The notes: a model not told the origin generated them from the letters alone. Positions 17,152 to 25,881 are shown, counted from the stretch's first letter. The stretch is DNA of 64,000 nucleotides from Psychrobacillus sp048572895 (GCF_048572895.1 NZ_CP183878.1:3038001-3102000); one strand, 5' to 3'. Made by a program: numbers and translations.

Positions 17152-18330
17152 CTATATCAATCGAACATTTTTCTGTGGATTTGCGATGAATAACAGAAGG
17201 GCTAATGACCCTAACAAAAGGGCTATAAGAACTAAGAAACTTATGCCATCAAATAATTGAATAAAAAGACCACCTAAAAAAGGTCCTGATAAACTTCCCA
17301 TACTGAAGAAAATTCCACAAAGTAAATTGCCTGTTGGAAGTAATTCTTTTGGTGTAAGATCGGTCATATACGAAATTCCAAGTGAAAATGTAGAGCCCAC
17401 AAAGGTACCTGCAATAAAAAATAAACTTCCTATTACTATTGCAGATGTTTCGAACATACTGCCAACTCCAAATGTCACTGAGCCTAACGCGAGTGCGAAA
17501 ATCAGCACTTTTCTTCTACCAATACGGTCACTTAGTACCCCTAATGGCAACTGTGACACGACACCACCGATGGAAAAAGCGGCTAATATATAAGAAAGAT
17601 CCGTAACATCCAGAGCATTACGTAATGCATATACAGGATAGATTGCGTTTAAAGTGGATTCTAAAAAACCATAGCTAAACGGCGGTATGAACGCTATCCA
17701 AGCAACCGCAAATGCTGCTCCAAAGCGTTTCCAAGTCCCTGCTAACGATGCACTATCAGTAAAAACTTCTGGCCTTTCATTTTTAACGAAAAATACAAGA
17801 ACCCAAGCACATAAACAAAGAACACTCGAAATAATAAACGGTAAACCTTCAAAGACCTCCACCAACTGGACAAATAATGGTCCAACTGCAAAACCTACTC
17901 CAAACGATAATCCATAAATAGCTATATTTCTACCTAAACGATGCTGTGGTGAAAAGCTAGTAATCCAAGTCTGCGTCGAAAAGTGAAGTGCATGATCACC
18001 AATTCCGATCAATAACCGCAAAACAAACCAAAAGGCAACACTTTTCCACAAAGGGAATAGCATTAAGGACAAAATAACAAGAAGTCCACCGATAATAATA
18101 ATCGGCTTATAACCAAATTTTCGTAAAGGTGGTTCCATAAACGGGGAAATCATTAACGTACCTATGTATAATCCAGTTGCACTTAATCCATTTAAAGTAG
18201 CACTAATACCATCCTGTTCAAAAATAACAGATATTAAAGGAAGCAACATTCCTTGTGAAAAACCAGATATCGAAACGATTATGACTAAAATTCTAAAACG
18301 TTTTTTTTCTTCTATTGTAAATTCATGCAT
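17152..18330 (-). CDS. MFS transporter
   Basis: A 392-residue major facilitator with twelve hydrophobic segments. The motif-A region between segments 2 and 3 reads PFMEPPLRKFGYKP, which is degenerate. The repeat in the second half, PLGVLSDRIGRRK, is a good motif A. AGAGGT lies 8 nt before the ATG. It resembles drug or metabolite exporters of the B. subtilis Yfk/Yca type, but the substrate is not readable. Monocistronic. Confidence 0.88.
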   Translation of the reverse strand: MHEFTIEEKKRFRILVIIVSISGFSQGMLLPLISVIFEQDGISATLNGLSATGLYIGTLMISPFMEPPLRKFGYKPIIIIGGLLVILSLMLFPLWKSVAFWFVLRLLIGIGDHALHFSTQTWITSFSPQHRLGRNIAIYGLSFGVGFAVGPLFVQLVEVFEGLPFIISSVLCLCAWVLVFFVKNERPEVFTDSASLAGTWKRFGAAFAVAWIAFIPPFSYGFLESTLNAIYPVYALRNALDVTDLSYILAAFSIGGVVSQLPLGVLSDRIGRRKVLIFALALGSVTFGVGSMFETSAIVIGSLFFIAGTFVGSTFSLGISYMTDLTPKELLPTGNLLCGIFFSMGSLSGPFLGGLFIQLFDGISFLVLIALLLGSLALLLFIANPQKNVRLI

Positions 18331-18417
18331 AGTAATACCTCTTTTTATCCAAACTAATTATCTAATAGGTTTAGTTTAGCAGAGAATAAGTATTGTTAAT
18401 ATATAAATTTACACAAC

Positions 18418-18625
18418 AAAAGGCTCAGCCGATATCTCTGTAAGATAATGGACTGAACCTTTACATATAACTATTATTCACTTGTATATTCATAATTGCA
18501 TTTTCGGCTAGTTTGCCGGTGAAATGTCTAAACACCCTCCTTCTAACTAATAGAATGGTCGACTATTCACTACGGCCTCCCTTCTATGTACCTTAAAGAT
18601 ACTTTATCATATAAACAGAATATTG
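18418..18625 (-). other. Possible small minus-strand transcription unit
   Basis: Between the MFS gene and the next plus-strand gene, the minus strand shows TTTACA-N17-TAAAGT, then two strong Shine-Dalgarno sequences (GGGAGG near 18580, AAGGAGG near 18540) and a hairpin at 18418-18464. The first could serve a seven-codon GTG frame (MNSRPFY); the second abuts a 24-codon GTG frame. Neither peptide resembles anything known, and the second spacing is poor. No larger gene is present in 18331-18724. Confidence 0.3.
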
Positions 18626-18724
18626 TAAAGATTGTAAATATACAAATCATTAAATTAACTCTTTAGACCTATCTTTTCTTTACAATTTCCTTTATCCTAT
18701 ACATATAAAGTGAGGTGTTTTTCT

Positions 18725-18910
18725 GTGGGTAATCATATTTCAAATCCAGAACAACAAGTATCTTATTTAAAAGATCGACTACAGATGTTTTTAGAAGTAT
18801 TAGACTCAATCGAGCCTGAAACAACAGAACTTGAAGATATAGACCGTCTGATTCAAATGATGGATGACCTTGAGTTAAAAATGGAGCAATTTAAAAACAC
18901 AAACGAATAA
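18725..18910 (+). CDS. SE1561-family small conserved protein
   Basis: A 61-residue acidic, helical protein (MGNHISNPEQQVSYLKDRLQM then DSIEPETTELEDIDRLIQMMDDLE). The PETTELEDID signature is shared by small Bacillales/Staphylococcus proteins named after SE1561. GTG start, with GTGAGGTG 7 nt upstream; an ATG four codons earlier lies inside that site. Function is unknown. Followed by a strong terminator. Confidence 0.75.
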   Translation: MGNHISNPEQQVSYLKDRLQMFLEVLDSIEPETTELEDIDRLIQMMDDLELKMEQFKNTNE

Positions 18911-18914
18911 ATAA

Positions 18915-18949
18915 GAAGTTCGGAATGAATCCATTCCGAACTTTTTTTA
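18915..18949 (+). terminator. Terminator after SE1561-like gene
   Basis: Perfect 12-bp stem AAGTTCGGAATG/CATTCCGAACTT with a 4-nt loop and seven T. Confidence 0.92.
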
Positions 18950-18952
18950 TTT

Positions 18953-19090
18953 GGAGGCGCATGGCGGCTGTTCTCGGGACTATAGCTCTTGCTGCCGGGC
19001 GGATAAGTCAGTTTCCCTGGCATTCGATTGGTTCGCGGGCGCATGGCCCTTGCTCGTGAGCGGTTAAGTCAGTTTCCCTGGCGGATGGCT
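18953..19090 (+). repeat. GC-rich imperfect tandem repeat (two units)
   Basis: Two units share GGCGCATGGC at the left and TAAGTCAGTTTCCCTGGC at the right. The right words begin at 19004 and 19065, 61 bp apart. Unit middles differ. GC content is well above the surroundings. No coding frame fits and no transposon ends were seen. It occupies most of the gap before fumA. Confidence 0.7.
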
Positions 19091-19229
19091 ATTTTTTTTC
19101 TGTAACTTACCGAATGCAAACTCTAATTCCCAAGCATTTATTCCCCCAGCGACTCTTTTTTTCATCCTAATAAAATAGTATACTTGTAATGTTTGTTATC
19201 TACGTACATATAAAAGGAGCGGTTGCATC

Positions 19230-20759
19230 ATGCAATTGGAGCAATTAGAGAAAAGTATTTACGATTTGATTACCGAAACTTCTACAAATTTACCGAAGGA
19301 CGTTCGTCGTGCGATCAAAAAAGCAAAAGCGGCAGAAAATGCTGGTACCCGTGCAGCGATGAGTCTAGATACGATTACAAATAATATTCAAATGGCCGAT
19401 GATAATATTTCTCCTATTTGCCAAGATACTGGTTTACCAACGTTCAAGATTAAAACACCAATTGGCGTAAACCAATTAGAAATTAAAGCTGCTATTAAAC
19501 GCGCTATTGCTACTGCTACTAAAGATGCAAAGCTTCGTCCTAATGCTGTTGACTCATTAACTGGTACTAACAGCGGAGATAACTTGGGGGATGGGCTTCC
19601 TGTTGTGAAGTTTGAACAATGGGAAAATGACTATATTGAAATGAAGCTTATTTTAAAAGGTGGCGGCTGTGAAAACAAAAATATTCAATATAGCCTGCCA
19701 ACTGAATTAGAAGGATTAGGTCGAGCTGGACGTGACTTAGATGGAATTCGTAAATGTATTTTACATTCTGTATATCAGGCACAAGGACAAGGCTGTTCAG
19801 CTGGATTCATCGGAGTAGGAATCGGTGGCGACCGTTCTTCCGGCTATGATTTAGCAAAAGAACAATTATTCCGTCACGTAGAGGATACTAATCCAAATCC
19901 CGACTTAGCAAAATTAGAGCAATATATAGTGGAAAAAGCTAATACACTAGGTATTGGTACAATGGGCTTCGGTGGAGAGGCTACTTTACTCGGCTGTAAA
20001 ATTGGGGTAATGCACCGTATTCCTGCAAGTTTCTATGTTTCTGTTGCTTATAATTGTTGGGCTTACCGTCGTATGGCTATTAATATCAACCCAACTACAG
20101 GAGAAATTATCGAATGGCATTACCAAGATGGAGAGAAAATTGAGTTCAAGAACCAATCTTCTGAAGAGGCTCCAAAAAAAGTAGTTGAATTACAAGCACC
20201 TATTACAGAAAAACAAATTCGTGAGCTACAGGTAGGGGATGTCGTGTCGATCACTGGTCGTATGTATACAGGTCGTGACGCAATACATCATCACTTGATG
20301 AGCCATGATGCACCAGTAGACTTAAATGGACAGATTATTTATCACTGTGGTCCAGTTATGCAAAAAGATGAAGCTGGAGACTGGCATGTACGTGCTGCAG
20401 GTCCTACTACATCTATACGTGAAGAACCTTACCAAGGTGATATTATGAAAAAATTTGGTATCCGTGCAGTCATCGGTAAAGGTGGAATGGGTCCAAAAAC
20501 ACTTGCTGCTCTTGCTGAACATGGCGGAGTTTACTTGAATGCAATCGGCGGGGCTGCCCAGTATTATGCAGATTGTATTAAAGGCGTAGAAGGTGTGGAC
20601 CTGATGGAGTTTGGTATCCCAGAAGCAATGTGGCATCTTCGTGTTGAAAAATTCACAGCAGTTGTAACAATGGACTCCCATGGCAACAGCCTACATGCAG
20701 ATGTGGACAAGTCTTCACTAGAAAAACTTTCCGCCTATAAGGAAAAAGTTTTTAGCTAA
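19230..20759 (+). CDS. fumA: Class I fumarate hydratase (iron-sulfur, single chain)
   Basis: Converts fumarate to malate in the TCA cycle. The 509-residue protein carries the class I alpha domain (to about residue 280) and beta domain (from about residue 315) in one chain. Conserved cluster cysteines are in SPICQDTG, GGGCENKN and ATLLGCKIG. The beta domain has GRMYTGRDAIHHHL, GPTTSIRE and IGKGGMG. AAAGGAG lies 11 nt upstream of the ATG. Unlike B. subtilis, which uses class II CitG, this is the oxygen-sensitive type. It is followed by the PerR-boxed promoter of pfeT. Confidence 0.95.
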   Translation: MQLEQLEKSIYDLITETSTNLPKDVRRAIKKAKAAENAGTRAAMSLDTITNNIQMADDNISPICQDTGLPTFKIKTPIGVNQLEIKAAIKRAIATATKDAKLRPNAVDSLTGTNSGDNLGDGLPVVKFEQWENDYIEMKLILKGGGCENKNIQYSLPTELEGLGRAGRDLDGIRKCILHSVYQAQGQGCSAGFIGVGIGGDRSSGYDLAKEQLFRHVEDTNPNPDLAKLEQYIVEKANTLGIGTMGFGGEATLLGCKIGVMHRIPASFYVSVAYNCWAYRRMAININPTTGEIIEWHYQDGEKIEFKNQSSEEAPKKVVELQAPITEKQIRELQVGDVVSITGRMYTGRDAIHHHLMSHDAPVDLNGQIIYHCGPVMQKDEAGDWHVRAAGPTTSIREEPYQGDIMKKFGIRAVIGKGGMGPKTLAALAEHGGVYLNAIGGAAQYYADCIKGVEGVDLMEFGIPEAMWHLRVEKFTAVVTMDSHGNSLHADVDKSSLEKLSAYKEKVFS

Positions 20760-20768
20760 TGTAATTGG

Positions 20769-20805
20769 TTGACTTATAAAACCTCCTAGATTATAATAAT
20801 TATAA
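20769..20805 (+). promoter_or_regulatory. PerR box overlapping a sigma-A promoter (pfeT)
   Basis: TTGACT (20769-20774) and TATAAT (20792-20797) are separated by 17 nt. The minus 10 is embedded in TTATAATAATTATAA (20791-20805), a perfect match to the PerR operator TTATAATNATTATAA. Repression by PerR with metal and release by peroxide is the established behaviour of such boxes in Bacillales. The start codon of the P-type ATPase is about 100 nt downstream. Confidence 0.85.
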
Positions 20806-20820
20806 ATTAGTAATAAATAT

Positions 20821-20853
20821 AAAATGGATTTCCCATAGGAAATCCATTTTCTT
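20821..20853 (+). terminator. Hairpin in the fumA-pfeT gap (terminator or attenuator)
   Basis: Perfect 13-bp stem AAAATGGATTTCC/GGAAATCCATTTT with loop CATA and a modest T-rich tail. It lies downstream of the PerR-controlled promoter, so it is part of the pfeT leader as well as the fumA trailer. Confidence 0.7.
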
Positions 20854-20903
20854 CATTTATATAGCTTATTAATATTGAAATTCATTATCAAGGAGGTTTT
20901 TAT

Positions 20904-22814
20904 ATGACAACGATAACCGAAAGAAAATCTACCCCAACTTTTCTTACACCTATACTGACCAATGCAGAATTGGTGGCAGCTCTTTTTTCTGGCATACTTA
21001 TTCTAATAGCATGGCTTTTAGGTAATGCACAGCAAGAAACATCATCGATCATTTTCTACTTACTAGCATTTGCAATAGGTGGATATGCAAAAGCCAAAGA
21101 AGGTTTAATAGAAACATTTAAAGAAAAAGAGTTAAACGTGGAGTTGCTGATGATATTAGCAGCAATAGGATCTTCCATCATCGGCTATTGGACGGAAGGT
21201 GCAATCTTAATATTTATATTCGCAATAAGTGGTGCACTAGAAACATACACGATGAATAAAAGTAAAAAGGAAATTTCCTCTCTCATGGAGCTTCAACCAG
21301 AAGAGGCATTACGATTAAATAATGATGGCACTACTTCACGCATCGCAGTAAGTGAGCTGGTTATTGGTAATCAGCTTGTTGTAAAACCGGGTGAACGAGT
21401 CCCAGCAGACGGCAAAGTAATAAGTGGCACGACTGCAATTGACGAATCTGCAATAAGTGGTGAATCTATTCCTGTAACTAAACAGCTACATGATGAACTA
21501 TTTGCCGGAACAGTTAATATGAGCGGTGCTATTACAATGGAAATGACGAAGGCAAACAAAGACTCACTTTTCCAAAAGATTATCAATCTCGTCCAATCTG
21601 CTCAAGATGAAAAATCTCCTGCACAACAATTTATAGAGCGTTTTGAAAGTACGTATGTAAAAATCGTATTGGTTGCAGTAGCATTCATGTTATTCCTTCC
21701 TCACTTTTTACTTGGTTGGGACTGGAATACTACTTTCTACCGCGCGATGGTTCTATTAGTAGTAGCATCACCCTGTGCGCTTGTGGCAGCCATTATGCCA
21801 GCTACTTTAGCAGCAATTTCGAACGGCGCAAAAGTCGGAATATTATTCAAAGGTGGCGTACACTTAGAAAACGTCAGTGAAATGAAAGCAATCGCATTAG
21901 ACAAAACAGGAACACTAACAACCGGTAAACCAGTCGTTACAGATTTTTTTGTTCGATCAGATTTAGATAGAATATCAACTTTAACAACACTTGCAACCAT
22001 CGAGGGTCAATCCAATCACCCACTAGCTCAAGCAATTACAGCATTTGCTAAATCAGAAGGGATTGGACATCTTCCGCTAATCCATATTGAAGATAAACCT
22101 GGATTTGGAATACAGGCTACAATTGAAGGAGAAACAGTATTAGTAGGAAAACCTGATTTTGTAAATAAAAACGATGCATTTTCCTTTTATAACGGAATTG
22201 CTTCCTCTCTTACAGAAGAAGGAAAAACGGTCATCTTCATGCGAGATGAAAAAGGCATCGCTGCTGTTGCTGCATTAAAGGACACAGTTCGAGAAGAAGC
22301 AAAAGCCGCTATTAAGCATCTCCAATCACTAGGTATTAAAACAGTAATGCTTACAGGTGACAATGAAAAAACAGCAAGCGTTATTGCTAAAGAAGCTGGA
22401 ATTGATCAATATATTGCTGAATGTTTACCAGAAACTAAAGTTAAGCATATGAAAGAATTACTTAAGGAGCATAGCTTTGTTGGTATGGTCGGTGATGGTA
22501 TCAATGATGCTCCAGCACTTGCAACTGCGACTACTGGATTTGCCATGGGAGAAGGTTCAGATGTGGCACTAGAAACTGCAGATATCGTTTTAATGAAAAA
22601 TGATTTGTCAAAAATTGCGTATTCCGTGAAAATGTCACGTAAAATGCGTCGAATTGTTAAACAGAACATCGTATTTTCAATTACGGTGATTGCACTTTTA
22701 ATAGTCTCCAACTTTTTGCAAGTGGTAGACCTGCCATTAGGAGTTATTGGTCATGAAGGCAGTACTATTTTAGTTATATTAAATGGATTGCGAATGCTGA
22801 ATAGAAATATATAA
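20904..22814 (+). CDS. pfeT: P1B-type metal-transporting ATPase, PfeT/ZosA type
   Basis: Membrane ATPase of 636 residues, the size of B. subtilis PfeT (YkvW/ZosA), which exports ferrous iron and was earlier linked to zinc uptake. The membrane metal site is Ser289-Pro-Cys291 (SPC, not CPC). The phosphorylated Asp333 is in DKTGTLTTG, with TGES in the actuator domain and GDGINDAPAL in the hinge. There is no N-terminal metal-binding CxxC domain. The perfect PerR box at its promoter strongly supports iron efflux under peroxide control. AAGGAGG is 7 nt upstream. A composite repeat starts directly at its stop codon. Confidence 0.93.
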   Translation: MTTITERKSTPTFLTPILTNAELVAALFSGILILIAWLLGNAQQETSSIIFYLLAFAIGGYAKAKEGLIETFKEKELNVELLMILAAIGSSIIGYWTEGAILIFIFAISGALETYTMNKSKKEISSLMELQPEEALRLNNDGTTSRIAVSELVIGNQLVVKPGERVPADGKVISGTTAIDESAISGESIPVTKQLHDELFAGTVNMSGAITMEMTKANKDSLFQKIINLVQSAQDEKSPAQQFIERFESTYVKIVLVAVAFMLFLPHFLLGWDWNTTFYRAMVLLVVASPCALVAAIMPATLAAISNGAKVGILFKGGVHLENVSEMKAIALDKTGTLTTGKPVVTDFFVRSDLDRISTLTTLATIEGQSNHPLAQAITAFAKSEGIGHLPLIHIEDKPGFGIQATIEGETVLVGKPDFVNKNDAFSFYNGIASSLTEEGKTVIFMRDEKGIAAVAALKDTVREEAKAAIKHLQSLGIKTVMLTGDNEKTASVIAKEAGIDQYIAECLPETKVKHMKELLKEHSFVGMVGDGINDAPALATATTGFAMGEGSDVALETADIVLMKNDLSKIAYSVKMSRKMRRIVKQNIVFSITVIALLIVSNFLQVVDLPLGVIGHEGSTILVILNGLRMLNRNI

Positions 22815-23747
22815 TAAGAAAAATCGGGCAAAAAATGCCCAGTCCTCTAAGGTCAAACCTGTTTCTATCGTTTCCGAAGGGCTTTGGACAGACGTTTTGC
22901 TATATGATTACCGATTGAATTTTTAAGGACGCTAGTTGGTTGTGACGTCCGTCACAACCAACTAGCGTCCCTTTTTTTCGATAATTTTATGGCTTGTATC
23001 TGTGTCCTTCACCCTTATACAACTTTTAGAAACAGGTTAGTGCATTTTTGGATAACTAGAGATAAGTTACTTTCTTATTCATAGAGTAAGCTCTCGATGA
23101 TGCAATTTCGTTCGCTATTTCGCTTCTTTATTGAAAAAACACTTACTACATCTCTTTATTTCCACTAGAATATCAGAAATCTACTCTCTCCATTTATTAT
23201 TGGATAATAGCATTTCTAATTCAAAAGCAATTACAAATAATTTTATTACCATCTAAAATTTGAACAATCTTATCACCTTAGCTATTTCTGAAAGTGTCAC
23301 AAACCAGTGTGCACGAGACTTTTTATTACTTTCTCATCTTTTTAGAAAAACCTTTCCCGGTTCTTTAAGGTCAAATCCTGTTTTTATCGATATGCATTGT
23401 CAAATTTTATAGTGAAGTACTACTCGTTATATTGATTGTAGTGCAAGGTGGCGACTTCGACGGGATGAGTGAGACAGATGAAACATTAGATCGACGCGCA
23501 AGCTGTGGTGATGGCCCATCGCTCACCCCGCGAGGGCCAACAGGACGGTGGTCACGAAGGCGCCTGGACCCACAGGATGTAGGTTATGCAATCGTTGCAG
23601 CAGGACGCGGCGAACTTAGATTGCCTTCCCTTTGAGAGGTGGCGTTCTTAGCTTTTGTTCCCCACCTGAAACGAAAATCAGCAGTTTTATTCATCCTTAA
23701 AAGTATCGGGAACTCAGTGTTCATAGGACATCTTTATATACTTTCCT
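22815..23747 (+). repeat. Composite intergenic element, copy 2 (longest)
   Basis: Begins at the pfeT stop. Left end AAGAAAAATCGGGCA; AACCTGTTTCTA at 22856-22867 pairs with TAGAAACAGGTT at 23027-23038. Between them is a perfect 20-bp hairpin (22927-22946 with 22951-22970, loop GTCC) followed by seven T. Then come the linker (GATGCAATTTCGTTCGC), the GC-rich module B (23429-23684) with an extra segment resembling the repeat at 12660, and the tail ending CATAGGACATCTTTATATAC. A plus-strand frame at 23432-23635 lies in module B and is not a gene. Confidence 0.9.
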
Positions 23748-23755
23748 ATCCTTTA

Positions 23756-23804
23756 AAAAAGAAACAGAAGGAATGCAATTAAATGCGTCCTTCTGCTTCT
23801 TTTT
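23756..23804 (-). terminator. Terminator overlapping the end of the YihY-type gene
   Basis: AAAGAAACAGAAGGAATGC pairs with GC(G)TCCTTCTGCTTCTTT across the gene's stop codon, with a T-run on the minus strand. The last codons of the gene therefore form the 5' arm of the stem. Confidence 0.8.
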
Positions 23805-24750
23805 TTTCTAATGCTATTTTACGTTCTTGCATAACTGCATTTACTTGACCACCGACTAACAGAATGATACCCGAAATATATAACCATAACATTAATACGA
23901 TTATTCCTCCGATACTTCCATAAGTCGATGAGTAGTTAGCGAAATTACTAATATAAAAGGAGAATCCTAATGATACGATAATCCAACCAAAAGCTGCAAA
24001 AGCAGCTCCTGGTAGTACACTTCTTAAGAAAAGTTTTGTATTCGGAACAATCCAGTACAAGGCGATCAATACAATAAACATGATCAATGGACTAATCGTC
24101 CACCTTAAACTATTCCAAAACTTCACAAAGCTATCTTCAAAACCAAAGTAGGAAAATAAAATTGTACCAATTTGTTGACCGAAGACCGGTAATACTAGTG
24201 CTACCATAAATAACATTATCATTAATAACGTAAATATGATGGATAATAATCTAACGACGATATATGGTCTTGTTTCTTCTAGTTTATATGATCGGTTTAA
24301 TGACTTAACTATTGCATTCATCCCATTAGAAGCAGACCAAATTGTACCGATAATCCCGATAGATAGCAATCCACCATTCCTATTTGCTAAAACTTCAGTT
24401 AATGTACCCTCAATAAGGATATATACGTCCTCAGGAGCATAGTTTTCTAATAGACGGAAGACTTGTGCTTCATCTAAGTTTAAGTAAGGCAGCAAAGTTA
24501 TTATGAAAATTAATAATGGAAATAGAGATAATAGGAAAAAATAGGCTAATTGAGCAGCAAAACCTGCAATATCCGTTTTCTGAATATGTAGTATTAAATG
24601 CTTTATGTAACCTGACCATGTAGTTACATCATGATGCACATCTTCCTTCTTTTCCTTCTTTTTTAAATTTAGAAATTTTAACTTCTCAAACCAACTGTTG
24701 CTTAAGGATGAAGTTTTTTTATTTTCTTTTGTTTCATGAAACAATTTCAC
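23779..24750 (-). CDS. yfkH: YihY/UPF0761 family membrane protein (YfkH-like)
   Basis: A 323-residue membrane protein of the YihY/BrkB-type family; the older RNase BN label for this family is not accepted. It has about six hydrophobic segments from residue 60 on, with family blocks LAYFFLLSLFPLLIF, GIIGTIWSASNGMNAIVKSLN, PGAAFAAFGWIIVSLGFSFYI and YSSTYGSIGGIIVLMLWLYISG. The first 45 residues are a Lys/Glu-rich extension not needed for the fold. GTG start after GGGGGAGG. It is followed in B. subtilis order by other yfk genes; yfkK is nearby here. Confidence 0.88.
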   Translation of the reverse strand: MKLFHETKENKKTSSLSNSWFEKLKFLNLKKKEKKEDVHHDVTTWSGYIKHLILHIQKTDIAGFAAQLAYFFLLSLFPLLIFIITLLPYLNLDEAQVFRLLENYAPEDVYILIEGTLTEVLANRNGGLLSIGIIGTIWSASNGMNAIVKSLNRSYKLEETRPYIVVRLLSIIFTLLMIMLFMVALVLPVFGQQIGTILFSYFGFEDSFVKFWNSLRWTISPLIMFIVLIALYWIVPNTKLFLRSVLPGAAFAAFGWIIVSLGFSFYISNFANYSSTYGSIGGIIVLMLWLYISGIILLVGGQVNAVMQERKIALEKKEAEGRI

Positions 24751-24776
24751 TCCATCCTCCCCCTTCTGAGCAGTTA

Positions 24777-25160
24777 TTACTTTTTTGGTTCAAAGATACT
24801 TTTTTCTTCCTTCTCAGGAACTACTATTGATTTATACTCTTCTTTTGATTGGGAAAATGTATCTTTTGTATCAGTTAATATTGTTTTCACTTGAGGTGTG
24901 ATTTCTTTAGCCTCTTTCACTTTTTCGGTTAAATATGTTGCATCCGATGAAAACTGATCATAAACAGACTTCCATTTTGCTACTTGTTGTTCGATATTTG
25001 TCTTTAACTCTTCTCGATTTTTACTGTAATATTGAATTTCATTTCGAATATATCTTGTTTTATTCATAACTGAATCTCTGGTTTTTCTATCGAGCATCGT
25101 GAGAGCTCCACCTACAACTGCACCATATATAATGCCTTTTACAAATTTATTTTCACTCAT
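24777..25160 (-). CDS. YtxH-like general stress/cell-envelope protein
   Basis: A 127-residue protein beginning MSENKFVKGIIYGAVVGGALTMLDRKTRDSV; the Gly/Ala hydrophobic N-terminal segment followed by DRKTR is typical of YtxH-domain proteins. The rest is a charged, helical, probably coiled-coil region. The ATG at 25160 has GGAGGT 8 nt upstream. It precedes the YihY-type gene by 26 bp, so they are likely one operon. Confidence 0.72.
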   Translation of the reverse strand: MSENKFVKGIIYGAVVGGALTMLDRKTRDSVMNKTRYIRNEIQYYSKNREELKTNIEQQVAKWKSVYDQFSSDATYLTEKVKEAKEITPQVKTILTDTKDTFSQSKEEYKSIVVPEKEEKSIFEPKK

Positions 25161-25372
25161 CCAAATTACCTCCAAATTAACTATATAGATATTTTAATTA
25201 TACCCTCACAAAAATAGAATCAAACAATATTTTCAGTTATTTAAAAAATAGTATTGACTAGTACTCATAATTTTACGAGTATTGTAATAAGTACAAAAAA
25301 ATTGGAAGGATGATTGATTTCATTTTGATAAAAAATAAATAACTTGGGTGTTATTGTCGATGGAAAAATTGA

Positions 25373-25579
25373 ATGATTTTTTGTTCCGTATCAACCTTTT
25401 TATGGGGAATCCTCCTTCTTGTATTAATAGTAACTACTGGTATTTATTTGAGGACCAATGCACTAATGGCCTTCCATAACTTAATCAGCCTTCTCGGACT
25501 TTCTGGAGTAATTATTTATGAAACGAAAAAAATTCAAGAGAAGTTAAAAGAAGAAAAAGAGGCTGCAAAATCTATTTAG
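25373..25579 (+). CDS. Small hypothetical membrane protein (start uncertain, possible frameshift)
   Basis: A 68-residue frame with two hydrophobic segments (residues 8-27 and 33-50) and a Lys/Glu-rich tail (KKIQEKLKEEKEAAKS). The ATG has no good ribosome-binding site and is preceded by an in-frame stop. Another frame starting at 25361 reads MEKLNDFLFRIN, a plausible N-terminus that would join this frame near 25394 if one base were shifted. It may be a real 72-residue protein with a sequence error or mutation. No family recognised. Confidence 0.5.
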   Translation: MIFCSVSTFLWGILLLVLIVTTGIYLRTNALMAFHNLISLLGLSGVIIYETKKIQEKLKEEKEAAKSI

Positions 25580-25644
25580 TGTTTGACATTGTAGGCATAG
25601 CGTGAAATGATTAATTCTAATGTATGAAAGGCAGGTTACAACGG

Positions 25645-25866
25645 ATGAATCTATCACAACCCTCAGCAGAAAATGTAACGTATATGATTGAAACAATTAA
25701 AGAGAAGCTTCGTATGGTCAATGTAGACGCGATGAGATCAGAAGATTTCAATGCAACACAATATGAAGATCTTGTATACTTATACGAAATGGTTAAGAAA
25801 CGAAATACTTTCAGTCCAAGTGAAATGCAAGCAATTGCATCTGAACTTGGAAACTTAAGAAAATAA
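25645..25866 (+). CDS. yfkK: UPF0435 protein YfkK (DUF1128)
   Basis: A 73-residue helical protein with the family's MIETIKEKLRMVN, YEDLVYLYEMVKKRNTFSPSEMQAIASELG. Start MNLSQPSAEN chosen because it matches family length (B. subtilis 71 residues) and AAAGGCAGG precedes it; an in-frame ATG seven codons upstream overlaps that site. Function unknown. Confidence 0.85.
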   Translation: MNLSQPSAENVTYMIETIKEKLRMVNVDAMRSEDFNATQYEDLVYLYEMVKKRNTFSPSEMQAIASELGNLRK

Positions 25867-25881
25867 GTAATACTATTTAAA

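Noticed and set aside
22941..22956. Calling the TGTGA-N6-TCACA core a proven Fnr/CRP operator
   Set aside because: The match is exact, but it is embedded in a terminator-like hairpin downstream of genes, where the palindrome may exist only for RNA folding. Reported as an observation, not as a site.
23432..23635. A 67-codon plus-strand frame in composite copy 2
   Set aside because: It lies in the GC-rich module B, has no ribosome-binding site, and the same module in other copies breaks the frame.
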